Of a stretch of 64,000 nucleotides of DNA, positions 9,736-18,601 are shown one piece after another. The stretch is taken from NCBI GenBank assembly GCA_003970805.2, contig CP051152.1, forward strand, positions 2,232,001-2,296,000, given 5' to 3'. Origin of the DNA: Undibacterium piscinae (lineage in GTDB: Bacteria; Pseudomonadota; Gammaproteobacteria; Burkholderiales; Burkholderiaceae_D). The notes under the pieces are model-generated. The model saw only the letters and a program-made list of their open reading frames with translations, had not been told where the DNA came from and ran no database searches. Every line of letters begins with the position of its first letter. Within the stretch, counting starts at the first letter, position 1. A program made the position numbers and the translations under genes.

Positions 9736-10431
9736 ATGACTACAGAATTTAAACCGGTACAGATACCGATGTCACAACGGATACGCGAGCGTATCGTCGC
9801 CAGTAACACGCGCTATCACGCCAATGACAATATCGCGCAGTTCATCGAAGACGGCGAGCTGGATGAATTACTCAGCGAAGTTGAAGGAAAACTCAGGGAC
9901 GTGCTGAAAAGCCTGGTGATAGACACCGACAGCGATCACAACACCCAGGACACCGGGCGACGCGTCGCCAAGATGTTCATCAATGAAGTATTCAAGGGTC
10001 GTTATGTCCCGATGCCGCCGGTAACCGAGTTCCCGAATGCATCGCATTTGAACGAATTGATGATCATAGGACCGATCACGGTACGCAGCGCCTGCTCGCA
10101 CCATCTGTGCCCTATCATGGGGAAAGTCTGGATAGGCGTAATGCCTAACGAACACTCGAATCTGATCGGCCTGTCCAAATACGCCAGGATCGCTGACTGG
10201 ATCATGAGCCGTCCGCAGATACAGGAAGAAGCGGTGGTGCAACTAGCCGATACCTTGCAAGAGAAGATGCAGCCAGATGGCTTGGCAGTAGTGATGGAAG
10301 CCGATCATTTTTGCATGCATTGGCGCGGCGTCAAGGACGTTGATGCCAAAATGATCAACAGCGTCATGCACGGATCATTCCTGAAAGACCCGAATCTGCG
10401 TCGCGAATTTTTATCCTTGATCAAACGCTGA
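9736..10431 (+). CDS. folE: GTP cyclohydrolase I
   Basis: 231 residues from ATG 9736 ('MTTEFKPVQIP'); the frame is open upstream but that stretch overlaps the CWC gene and has no family similarity. FolE converts GTP to 7,8-dihydroneopterin triphosphate, first step of tetrahydrofolate synthesis. Zinc ligands and active site are visible: 'SACSHHLCPIMGKVWIG' (Cys and His ligands) and 'EADHFCMHWRGVKD' (third ligand Cys). The C-terminus 'FLKDPNLRREFLSLIKR' is typical. The BLUF gene follows after 14 nt. Confidence 0.95.
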   Translation: MTTEFKPVQIPMSQRIRERIVASNTRYHANDNIAQFIEDGELDELLSEVEGKLRDVLKSLVIDTDSDHNTQDTGRRVAKMFINEVFKGRYVPMPPVTEFPNASHLNELMIIGPITVRSACSHHLCPIMGKVWIGVMPNEHSNLIGLSKYARIADWIMSRPQIQEEAVVQLADTLQEKMQPDGLAVVMEADHFCMHWRGVKDVDAKMINSVMHGSFLKDPNLRREFLSLIKR

Positions 10432-10445
10432 ATAGAGAGAAAATT

Positions 10446-10871
10446 ATGCTAGTCCGACTCCTGTACGCCAGTCGCGCCACCGATGACAAGTTATGCGAAA
10501 TGGTGCAAAGCATCATGCAGCAAGCACGTGAGCATAATCCTCAAAATGGCATTACCGGCATCTTATGCCATAGCGATCAAGTATTCATGCAGGTATTGGA
10601 AGGCGGACGCGAAGCCATCAATACCCTGTACGGCAAGATCCTGCGCGACCCGCGCCACACTGAGGTCGTGTTATTGCACTACGAAGAAATCAGCGAACGG
10701 CGTTATTCCGGCTGGACTATGGGACAGGCCAACTTAAGCAAGATCAACCCATCGGTTATGCTCAAGTATTCGGCTTTGCCTGAACTCAATCCACACCACA
10801 TGTCGGGAAAAGTGTCGCTGGCCCTGATTGAGGAATTGATGGCGACGGCAGCGATCGTCGGCCGCAGCTAA
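10446..10871 (+). CDS. BLUF-domain blue-light photoreceptor
   Basis: 141 residues, almost entirely one BLUF domain, which binds FAD. Key positions are present: Tyr in 'RLLYASRA', Asn in 'NPQNGITGILCH' (flavin contact), Gln in 'FMQVLEGG' (the glutamine that switches on illumination) and the 'GWTMG' Trp/Met strand. No output domain is fused, so signalling must go through a partner protein. A purine-rich site (agagag) precedes the ATG by 6 nt. It is 14 nt after folE, so the two are probably cotranscribed; a terminator follows. Confidence 0.9.
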   Translation: MLVRLLYASRATDDKLCEMVQSIMQQAREHNPQNGITGILCHSDQVFMQVLEGGREAINTLYGKILRDPRHTEVVLLHYEEISERRYSGWTMGQANLSKINPSVMLKYSALPELNPHHMSGKVSLALIEELMATAAIVGRS

Positions 10872-10913
10872 TGCATCTGCTAATGAATCTGCTTATGCAC
10901 AAGTAAGTATCAT

Positions 10914-10943
10914 AAAAAAAGGGCTGAAAATCAGCCCTTTTTT
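10914..10943. terminator. Bidirectional rho-independent terminator
   Basis: Inverted repeat GGGCTGA / TCAGCCC with a 3-nt loop, flanked by seven A on one side and six T on the other, between the convergent BLUF (+) and BON-domain (-) genes. It should work for both. Confidence 0.85.
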
Positions 10944-10969
10944 CATTCACGCTGGTGCGCTGGCAGTGA

Positions 10970-11605
10970 CTACTTATTTGCCGCCGCCGTCATTTCAGTC
11001 AGTTCGGTCTCGCTGATATAGTCAAATACCTTGACGACCTTGCGCACACCGCTGACGCCACGCGCCACTTCACCGGCCAGGTTACCTTCGCGCTGGGTCA
11101 CGCGACCCATCAGATACACCACGCTGTCTTCGGTCACCACTTTGAAGGCGCTACCGTATAAATCTTTGGTATCGACAAACGAAGCCTTCACCTTGGTAGT
11201 GAGCAAGGCATCATTGGAACGCGCCGTGTAACTCGTTACCGGTGCGACCTGTAACTCATTTGCAACGTCGAGCACGCCTTCCACCGCACGCATTTCACGC
11301 TCGGCATTGACCCTGGAAGCCTCATCGGCAACTTCACCGGTCAGCAGGGCACGCCGGTTAAAACTGCTGACATTGATGTGCGAGCCAATACCGGCAGCAC
11401 GCGCCACCCGGCTCTCGCCTTTGAGCACGATAGACTTGTCTTCGGCCTGTGCACCAAAGGTACGTCTGTCAGTGGCGGCAAACGTCCCGACTACCGCGCT
11501 GCCTACCATCATTTCCACGCAGCCTTGCAAACTCATCGCAGCGGCACAGCACAGGCTGATCGTCGCCAAAGGGCGCGCCGCTTTTTTAAACATTACCTCA
11601 ATCAT
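10970..11605 (-). CDS. dolP: BON-domain outer-membrane lipoprotein, DolP/YraP-like
   Basis: 211 residues from ATG 11605, chosen because GGAGGAG lies 8 nt upstream. The signal peptide ends in a lipobox ('MSLQGC'), predicting a lipid-anchored protein. Two BON domains follow (about 60-125 and 135-200: '[19 protein letters not shown]' and '[19 protein letters not shown]'), as in DolP, which supports outer-membrane integrity and binds at the divisome in E. coli. It overlaps the end of the gmhA/diaA-like gene by 8 nt, reproducing the yraN-diaA-dolP order of enterobacteria. Confidence 0.88.
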   Translation of the reverse strand: MIEVMFKKAARPLATISLCCAAAMSLQGCVEMMVGSAVVGTFAATDRRTFGAQAEDKSIVLKGESRVARAAGIGSHINVSSFNRRALLTGEVADEASRVNAEREMRAVEGVLDVANELQVAPVTSYTARSNDALLTTKVKASFVDTKDLYGSAFKVVTEDSVVYLMGRVTQREGNLAGEVARGVSGVRKVVKVFDYISETELTEMTAAANK

Positions 11606-12194
11606 CTGCATCTCCTCCGAATAGGGCGGCATCAATGCCGTCACATAAACAGTGTATGGTTAATAAATGTACTTCCTGTATTCTGGCCGTCCTGTCATGT
11701 GGCACACAAATATGCACATCGGCATCAGTCAACACTTTCTTGATTTCGCCGCCGCCTTTACCGGTTAAGGCGATCACCCGCATATCGCGCTCCAGTGCCA
11801 TATTGACGGCATTGACCACGCTGGCAGAATTGCCGGAAGTAGACAAGGCCAGCAAAATATCACCGGACTGGCCAAACGCCTGCACCTGCTTGGCATATAC
11901 CTCCTGAAAGCTATAGTCATTGGAGATCGCCGTCAGGATCGAGGTATCAGTGGTCAAGGCCAGCGCCGGCAAAGGCAAGCGCTCACGCTCGAAACGTCCC
12001 ACCAGTTCTGCCGCAAAATGCTGGCAATCCGCCGCCGAACCGCCATTGCCACAGGCGAGAATCTTGTTACCATTGGACAGCGCCATGAACATAAGTTCAA
12101 TCGCCTGTTCAATCGGACGCGCCAGGACAGAGGCGCACTGAATTTTTAGTTCGGCACTTTCATGGAAGTGCGAAAGGATGCGTTGATTTTTCAT
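11598..12194 (-). CDS. diaA: SIS-domain protein, DiaA / phosphoheptose isomerase family
   Basis: 198 residues from ATG 12194. One SIS domain with '[22 protein letters not shown]' features (here split: '[18 protein letters not shown]' at about 42-60), '[16 protein letters not shown]', '[16 protein letters not shown]' and '[20 protein letters not shown]'. GmhA and DiaA are close homologues; the neighbourhood (yraN upstream, dolP downstream) favours DiaA, the DnaA-binding initiation factor. GmhA activity (sedoheptulose 7-phosphate isomerisation for LPS heptose) cannot be excluded from sequence alone. Annotated starts further upstream are possible but would run into noncoding-looking sequence. 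Confidence 0.85.
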   Translation of the reverse strand: MKNQRILSHFHESAELKIQCASVLARPIEQAIELMFMALSNGNKILACGNGGSAADCQHFAAELVGRFERERLPLPALALTTDTSILTAISNDYSFQEVYAKQVQAFGQSGDILLALSTSGNSASVVNAVNMALERDMRVIALTGKGGGEIKKVLTDADVHICVPHDRTARIQEVHLLTIHCLCDGIDAALFGGDADD

Positions 12195-12400
12195 AGTGGT
12201 GGGATTATAAGGCAGGTCTGCTTGCTTACAGGTAAAGGAGTGTAAGCGCATGAAAAAAGAAGAGTAAATCAGTGTCGCAAATTTCACAAGGGGCAAGCCC
12301 GAAACGCCCTGTTCATGGGCTTCTCCAGCCTACCTGTGGTGCGAACCGCATGGCCATTGCCTGCTGGCAGGGGGCGATTTTAATTTCTCTCAGAGCGCAA
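12195..12400. other. Noncoding gap with paired segments between diaA and yraN
   Basis: 206 bp with no convincing reading frame. It contains nested complementary segments (AAGCCC at about 12293 with GGGCTT at about 12317; CACAAGG with CCTGTG enclosing them) and a 12-nt palindrome TGCCTGCTGGCA near 12360. This could be a leader or small structured RNA on either strand, or simply hairpins of an upstream region for diaA-dolP. I do not recognise it as RNase P, 6S or SRP RNA. Confidence 0.35.
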
Positions 12401-12787
12401 TCAAGCGGTGATGACGTTCTTTAGCCACTCGATCCTGCCATCCTGTATCGCTACCACATCAAAACGGCAGGCCGGAAGCGGCTTGATTTTTTGCAGATAC
12501 ACTAGTGCTGCGTGCACCATGCGCCTTTGCTTGGCCGGGGTAACACTGGCTAGCGCGCCGCCAAATTGTGCGCTGGCGCGTTTTCTGACTTCGACAAACA
12601 CCAGAGCGGCGCCATCCTGCATAATCAGGTCAATCTCGCTGCCCTTGCACAAGAAACTGCGCTGCACCAGGCTCAGGCCGGCTTGCCGCAAAAAGGCCAA
12701 AGCCTGCTCTTCGCCCTCGTCACCAGTGCGCTGACGCGGGGTACGGATACGCGCCAGACGTTTTCCTAACCAACTTTGTTCTGCCAT
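12401..12787 (-). CDS. yraN: YraN family (UPF0102) endonuclease-like protein
   Basis: 128 residues. The restriction-endonuclease-like core is visible: 'GDEGEEQALAFLRQAGL', 'GSEIDLIMQDGAALVFVEV' (here in two strands, the D and E-x-V of the PD-(D/E)XK pattern) and 'RFDVVAIQ'. The biochemical role of the family is not established. It begins only 41 bp from the rsmI start on the opposite strand, the same divergent pairing seen with E. coli yraL (rsmI) and yraMN; lpoA (yraM) is absent here. Confidence 0.88.
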   Translation of the reverse strand: MAEQSWLGKRLARIRTPRQRTGDEGEEQALAFLRQAGLSLVQRSFLCKGSEIDLIMQDGAALVFVEVRKRASAQFGGALASVTPAKQRRMVHAALVYLQKIKPLPACRFDVVAIQDGRIEWLKNVITA

Positions 12788-12828
12788 TGTCGTACAATCC
12801 TGCTTTGATCAATCGAAGCGAATGCGCC

Positions 12829-13764
12829 ATGAGCCAGCCAGATACCGAATTTCCCCCTTTGTCAGCCAACGCCGCCATCATGGAGGCGGTCAGCAAACAA
12901 AGCTATCCTGCTGCCACATTATATGTAGTTGCCACGCCGATTGGTAACGTTTGCGACATCAGCCTGCGTGCCCTGCACCTGCTTTCGCTGGCCGATGCGG
13001 TAGCGTGCGAAGACACCCGCAACACCGCGCAGTTGATGACACGCTATGGCCTGCACAAGCCGCTGTTGGCAGCGCACATGCACAATGAACGTGAAGTGGC
13101 CGAGAAAATCATTGCGCGTCTGCAAGCCGGCGAACGCATCGCGCTGGTGTCGGATGCCGGTACGCCGGGCGTTTCCGATCCGGGAGCCAAAATTGTCGAG
13201 GCGGTCAGGCTGGCCGGCCTGCAGGTGATGCCCTTGCCGGGCGCTTCCGCCGCCATCAGCGCGCTGTCTGCCAGCGGCCTGATTCACGACCGTTTTTACT
13301 TTGTCGGCTTCCTGCCATCCAAGGCCGGCCAGCGCGACACTTTGCTGCAAAGTCTGGCGGCGACCGCTGCCAGCCTGATTTTTTACGAAGCGCCGCATCG
13401 CATCCTTGATTCCACCAGCGCCATGCTGGCCGCGTTTGGGCCGACGCGTCAGGTAGTGTTTGCGCGTGAACTGACCAAGCTGTTTGAGGAAATTCACCGC
13501 TGCAGCTTAGCTGAAGCGGCAGCCTGGCTCAATGCCGATAGCCATAGGGAAAAAGGCGAGTACGTGGTGCTGATAGAAGCGGCACCGGAAACCGCAGCCG
13601 ATGACCATCTGGAAGCCAAACGTATCCTGACAATTTTGCTCAAGGAGTGTTCGGTCAAGCAGGCCGCCTCGCTGGCAGCGCAACTCACCGGCCAGAAAAA
13701 AAATGCCTTGTATCAGTTGGCGCTGGAACTCAAAGATGAGGATGAGCCTGAGGGTCAGCAGTAG
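12829..13764 (+). CDS. rsmI: 16S rRNA (cytidine1402-2'-O)-methyltransferase
   Basis: 311 residues from ATG 12829 ('MSQPDTEFPPLSAN'). Methylates the ribose of C1402 in the 16S P-site using S-adenosylmethionine. Family motifs: 'LYVVATPIGNVCDISLRAL', 'DAVACEDTRNTAQLM', 'IALVSDAGTPGVSDPGAK', 'LPGASAAISALSASGL' and 'FYEAPHRI'. The C-terminal 'LLKECSVKQAASLAAQLTG' small domain is complete. It diverges from yraN with a 41-bp shared promoter region. Confidence 0.95.
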   Translation: MSQPDTEFPPLSANAAIMEAVSKQSYPAATLYVVATPIGNVCDISLRALHLLSLADAVACEDTRNTAQLMTRYGLHKPLLAAHMHNEREVAEKIIARLQAGERIALVSDAGTPGVSDPGAKIVEAVRLAGLQVMPLPGASAAISALSASGLIHDRFYFVGFLPSKAGQRDTLLQSLAATAASLIFYEAPHRILDSTSAMLAAFGPTRQVVFARELTKLFEEIHRCSLAEAAAWLNADSHREKGEYVVLIEAAPETAADDHLEAKRILTILLKECSVKQAASLAAQLTGQKKNALYQLALELKDEDEPEGQQ

Positions 13765-13836
13765 GCTGACCATGCAATTTACAGCACGGGTAAAGCTCTG
13801 CGCGGAGCCGTAGTGTAGGTCCGCGTAGTGCCCACT

Positions 13837-14963
13837 TTAGCGCTGCACCACCACCGGTTTGCTGATACCCAGATCGTTATTCTGGGCGATGGCGTTATTC
13901 GCCTCGGCGCGAGTGCTGAACGGACCGCTGATCAGGCGATACAGGCTTCCCTGCTGAACGATGTCAAAATCAGGCAAACGCACTGTCGCCTTGCTCTTTA
14001 AGCGCTCCATCGTGGCTTCGGCGTTAGCGCGTATCGCATACGCTCCCAATTGTATGTAAAAGCTTGGCGTCGCAGATGAAGTACCACCATCAATTTTCTC
14101 AGGCGTTTTGCTGTCTTGCGCCGCCAGTAAATCGTCGAACGAGCGCTGTTCATTCTTTACTGGTGCTGATGTAGCCTTGTTCGCGCTGACGACAGGTAAG
14201 GCCGGCACTGGCACTGGCATAGGCATAGGCGCTAAATTCGCTGCCAGATTCGATGCCGAGGCTGGCGGTAGATTTTTGCGGTTTTCCGCCATTTTTTTTC
14301 TATATCGTCGGGCAACAAGCGTTCGATTTCCAGATGACTACTCCCCTTACCCAGATAGCCCAGCTTCAGCGCCGCAGTGTAAGACAGATCAATAATCCGG
14401 CTGGAATGGAACGGGCCGCGGTCATTGATACGGACAATAATCTGTTTGCCGTTTTCCAGATTGGTGACCCGGGCATACGAGGGTATCGGCAAAATAGGAT
14501 GAGCGGCAGTGATTTTGTACATATCGTACAGTTCACCAGATGAAGTCTTTTGGCCGTGAAATTTCTTGCCATACCAGCTGGCGATGCCGCGTTGCTTGAG
14601 CGGCGTCGTGCTGTCGACCAAAGGTGTATAGGTTTTACCAAATACCACGTAGGGCTTATTGCCGGAACGCGAGTATGCTTCTACCACCGGAATCGGATCG
14701 ACCATGGATTCCAGGTCTTGCGGTGGATTTTCACCCGGACCATCGTCCTTATAATAGGCACCGCGGCCGGAGTTAGCCTTAGGCAGTGCCGGATAATTGG
14801 TGCCGCCGGATTTGCCGGTCGCCGCAGGGCTTGCCGGTTTCGCCTGATCTGAACTTTGCGGCGCTTTCGGCGCGCTACCGCAAGCCGACAGCAGCGCGGC
14901 GATCAACAGGGGACAAGTAGCGGCCAACCAGGGTGCACGGGCGCTACTTAAATGTCGCCTCAT
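13837..14963 (-). CDS. rlpA: Septal ring lytic transglycosylase RlpA family lipoprotein, frameshifted
   Basis: A lipoprotein signal ('LIAALLSACGS') opens the gene; a double-psi beta-barrel domain follows ('GIASWYGKKFHGQKTSSGE', 'ARVTNLENGKQIIVRINDRG', 'IIDLSYTAALKLG') and a C-terminal SPOR domain ('FYIQLGAYAIRANAEATMER', 'LYRLISGPFSTRAEA'). The DPBB part ends in one frame after 'LLPDDIEKK' and the SPOR part continues in another ('MAENRKNLPPAS'). The join lies at an A8 run (14292-14299); one added A, or two removed, restores the frame (length is 3n+2). RlpA cleaves denuded glycan strands at the septum. It overlaps rodA by 4 nt. Confidence 0.87.
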
Positions 14964-16066
14964 GTCTGTACCAACTTACGATTGCGCTGTACGCTCATCA
15001 AAATCCCTGCGCCCATACCTAATGTCACGAAAGCAGTTCCGCCATAGCTCATGAATGGCAAAGGAACCCCGACCACAGGTAAAATACCGCTGACCATACC
15101 CATATTCACAAACGCGTAGGTGAAAAAAATCATGGTAACAGAACCGGCCATCAGACGCGCAAACAAAGTCGGGGCATTCGCCGCGATCATCAGGCCGCGT
15201 ATCACCAGCAGCATATACAGAACCACCAAAATGCAATTACCGATAAAACCGAACTCTTCCGAATACACGGCAAAGATAAAGTCGGTGGTACGCTCGGGAA
15301 TAAATTCCAGATGCGCCTGAGTGCCATGCAACCACCCTTTGCCGGCAAACCCGCCTGAGCCGACCGCGATTTGCGACTGTATGATGTGAAAGCCCTTACC
15401 CAAAGGATCGGTAGTCGGATCTATCATAGTCATGACACGGTCACGCTGATAACCATGCAGCATAGGCCAGGCAATCGGAATACTGGCGGCAGCCGCCAAC
15501 ACTAATCCCAGCACCACGCGCCAGGACAATCCAGCCAGAAAAATCACTGCAAAACCGGCCGCCACCACCAATAAAGCCGTACCAAGATCAGGTTGCTTGG
15601 CGATCAAAACCACCGGAATCAGCAAGATGACAGAGGCAATCAGAAAATCCTTCCAGCGCAGCACGGCCGCCCGTTTCTGGAAATACCAGGCCAGCATCAA
15701 AGGCGTGGCGATCTTCATCATTTCCGACGGCTGTATCACCACCCCCACATTGATCCAGCGCCGCGCACCTTTTTTTACCATGCCAAACATGGCGACGGCA
15801 ATTAGCAATGCGATACCAAAAGTGTAAATCGGGATCGCGAAACGCATCAGTGTTTGCGGCGGAACATTCGCTAGCACCCACATCACGAGAAACGAAATGA
15901 GGATATTGCGTAACTGATCTTCTACCCTACCCGGAAAATCTATCCCTGCCGAATACAAAGTGACGATGCCGGTCGAAACAATCAGGAAAATGATCAGCGC
16001 CAAAGGTCCGTCAAACACCATGATATGCGAACGGATGCGCTGCCAGTTAATGCCTTTATTTTGCAT
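14960..16066 (-). CDS. rodA: Peptidoglycan glycosyltransferase RodA (SEDS family)
   Basis: 368 residues, about ten transmembrane helices. Polymerises lipid II during rod elongation, together with PBP2. SEDS hallmarks are present: 'AKQPDLGTALLV', 'HGYQRDRVMTMIDP', 'GTQAHLEFIPERTTDFIFAV' (large periplasmic loop region), 'SYGGTAFVTLGMGAGILM'. It begins 2 nt after the mrdA stop and overlaps rlpA by 4 nt (ATGA), so it is part of one operon with mreBCD and mrdA. Confidence 0.95.
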   Translation of the reverse strand: MQNKGINWQRIRSHIMVFDGPLALIIFLIVSTGIVTLYSAGIDFPGRVEDQLRNILISFLVMWVLANVPPQTLMRFAIPIYTFGIALLIAVAMFGMVKKGARRWINVGVVIQPSEMMKIATPLMLAWYFQKRAAVLRWKDFLIASVILLIPVVLIAKQPDLGTALLVVAAGFAVIFLAGLSWRVVLGLVLAAAASIPIAWPMLHGYQRDRVMTMIDPTTDPLGKGFHIIQSQIAVGSGGFAGKGWLHGTQAHLEFIPERTTDFIFAVYSEEFGFIGNCILVVLYMLLVIRGLMIAANAPTLFARLMAGSVTMIFFTYAFVNMGMVSGILPVVGVPLPFMSYGGTAFVTLGMGAGILMSVQRNRKLVQT

Positions 16067-16068
16067 GT

Positions 16069-18052
16069 CTACTCCTTATTACCCTGAGTTTCGCCGCCCG
16101 GTTTAGGGCCGCCCTCAGATTCCGCATCGGCCTGCGCCTCCGACTCGGCACGGGTTGCCAGCGCATCACTCTTGATGGTGGTAGTCGTGTCTTTTTGTAG
16201 CGGGCGTTTGCCTAGCAAGTAAAAATCCAGGGCTTTCCTGACTATAGGCGCCGCACCGGTAGAACCGAAACCACCGTTCTCTACAATGATGGCAATCGCG
16301 ATACGCGGCTTATCCGAAGGTGCAAAGGCGGTGTACCAGGAATGGTCGTGGAGTTTTTTTTGCCAGTTTCGAGGCGTCGTATTTTTCATTTTTCTTGACA
16401 CTGAACAACTGTGCGGTACCGGTCTTACCGCCAGATTCATATTCGGCATTGGCAAAGGCAATACGCCCGGTTCCCTCTTTGGTGACACCGACCATGGCGT
16501 GTTTAACGATGTCGATATTTTCCTGTTTCAAGGGTATCCGATAACTTTCCTTGGGAACCGTCAAAGTCTTCACCCTGGAAGTCGGATCTTCCGTCATTTT
16601 TACCAGATGCGGTTTCATCACCACACCATTGTTGGCCAACGTGGCGACCGCATGTGCCATCTGCAAGGGAGTAAACGTGTTATAGCCCTGGCCAATCCCG
16701 AGCGAAATAGTTTCACCGGCATACCATTTTTGCTGTGCCGGCTTACGATACACGCTGCGCTTCCAGGCGGTGGATGGTAATACGCCCTTACGTTCATGAT
16801 CCAGATCAATCCCGGTGATCTGACCAAAACCAAAAGGTTTCATGAAATCATGAATCGTATCTACCCCGAGTTCATTGGCCAAAATATAGTAATACGGGTC
16901 GCAGGATTGTACGATGGATTTATACATGTCGACTATGCCATGGCCACCTTTGACGTCATCATTAAACCTATGGCCGCCAAACATGAAGAAGCCCTGATCA
17001 GAGATAGACTGTGAAGGCGTGCGTCGTCCCAATTCCAGCGCCGCCAGCGCCATAAACGGCTTATAAGTTGAACCCGGCGGGTAAGCACCGGTTAGCGGAC
17101 GATTCAATAAGGGCCGGTCTTCCGAAGTATTTAATTCATTCCAGCTTTGCTGATCAATCCCCTCGACAAACAGGTTCGGGTCATAGGTAGGTTTCGAGAC
17201 AAAAGCCAGCACGTCACCGGTGACAGGCTCAATCGCTACCAGCGCACCACGGCGATCACCGAACGCCTCTTCTACGACTTTCTGCAACTCTATGTCTATC
17301 GATAAAATCAGATTCTTCCCTGAACTAGGCGCGCTGCGCGAGAGAGTGCGCACGGCCCGGCCACCGGCCGACACTTCCACCTCCTCAAAACCGGTAGTGC
17401 CGTGCAATACCGCCTCGTAACTTTTTTCCAGTCCCTCTTTGCCTATGTAGCTAGTACCATTGTAGTTGGAACCATCCTCCATCTCATCGATCAGTTCGGC
17501 ATCCTTCTGGCTGATACGGCCGATGTAACCAATCACATGCGATGCCACATCACCGAGCGGATATTGACGGAACAGGCGCGCCTGAATATCCACGCCGGGA
17601 AAGCGAAAACGCTGGGCGGTAAACCGTGCCACCTCTTCATCACTAAGGCGAGTCCGGATAGGAAGGCTTTCGAAACTTTTCGATTCTTCTATCAGCTTGC
17701 GGAAACGCTTGCGATGCTTGGGTTGGATATCGACCAAAGCGGATAAATCATCGATCAGCAGATCAAGATCCTGCTTGATTTTCGATGGCGTAATTTCCAG
17801 CGTGTAGGCAGAAAAATTGCGCGCCAGCACCACGCCGTTTCTATCCATGATCAGGCCGCGGTTAGGCACTACGGGAACGATAGAAATACGGTTTTCATCG
17901 GCTTGCAGCGAATACACATCGTGCTTGACGATTTGCAGCCAGACGAAGCGTGACACCAGCAAAGAAAAGCAAATAAACGCAAACACGCCGATAAACACCA
18001 GACGGGTCTTAAAAAAATGGATTTCGCGCTCAGCGTTTTTTAGTTCAGTCAT
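16069..18052 (-). CDS. mrdA: Penicillin-binding protein 2 (PBP2), frameshifted near the C-terminus
   Basis: About 660 residues after repair. An N-terminal helix (about 14-36), a pedestal domain ('NRGLIMDRNGVVLARNFSAY'), and a transpeptidase domain with the active-site 'GSTYKPFMALAAL' (S-x-x-K), 'VQSCDPYYYI' (SxN-equivalent) and 'SGGKTGTAQLF' (KTG). After 'DASKLAKK' the frame breaks; the correct continuation 'LHDHSWYTAFAPSDKPRIAI' is in the next frame to 16069. The break is at a T8 run (16354-16361) that would be T7; length is 3n+1. All catalytic motifs lie before the break, but the last transpeptidase strands lie after it. The tail is rich in Glu, Gly and Thr. Confidence 0.9.
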
Positions 18053-18082
18053 AGGGGGAGCCTGCTAAGCCGTGGGGCCGCA

Positions 18083-18601
18083 TCAGATAGGCCGGGTATT
18101 GTCTTTGTCAACAGCGCGACGCTGCGGTGCCAGCAATAACCAGGTCGCCACCGGCCACAACAAGGTGGTCAGCACGCTGGAAGAGAAATACAACCATCCG
18201 GGAAACTGCGCGTCAGGCGCGACCATCAGACGCACCAGGATCTGCATAGTCTGCACAAACAGGAACAAGGGCAGCACGTAAAAACACTGCGCCAAAGGCT
18301 TAAACCAGAGTACGCGCCTATGTATGGCAATAGAGAAATAAGTCAGCAAAGTGTAGGCTAACGCATTTTCACCCAGATGCACGGCGGAATGCACATCCAT
18401 CATCAAGCCCATCAAAAACGCCACGCCGATACCGACCTTGCGCGGTTGATGGATACTCCAGAACACCAACGCCAACGCAACAAAATCAGGAATCCCTATC
18501 CAGGCACCCCAGGGTAAGAAATTCAGAAAAAATGCACACGCCAGACTCACTGCAATAAAGAGCGAACTGACCGGCAGCAGGATGTAATGTGGGCTATTCA
18601 T
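18083..18601 (-). CDS. mreD: Rod shape-determining protein MreD
   Basis: 172 residues with five to six predicted membrane helices ('LLPVSSLFIAVSLACAFFLN', 'GVAFLMGLMMDVHSA', 'FYVLPLFLFVQTMQILVRL'). The 'GLMMDVHSAVHLGENAL' segment is typical of MreD. It is an inner-membrane part of the elongasome. It overlaps mreC by 4 nt and precedes mrdA by 30 nt. Confidence 0.9.
   Translation of the reverse strand: MNSPHYILLPVSSLFIAVSLACAFFLNFLPWGAWIGIPDFVALALVFWSIHQPRKVGIGVAFLMGLMMDVHSAVHLGENALAYTLLTYFSIAIHRRVLWFKPLAQCFYVLPLFLFVQTMQILVRLMVAPDAQFPGWLYFSSSVLTTLLWPVATWLLLAPQRRAVDKDNTRPI

Noticed and set aside
12195..12400. Possible RNase P RNA or 6S RNA near rsmI
   Set aside because: Too short and lacks the conserved RNase P core sequences; the pairing is suggestive but matches no RNA I recognise.
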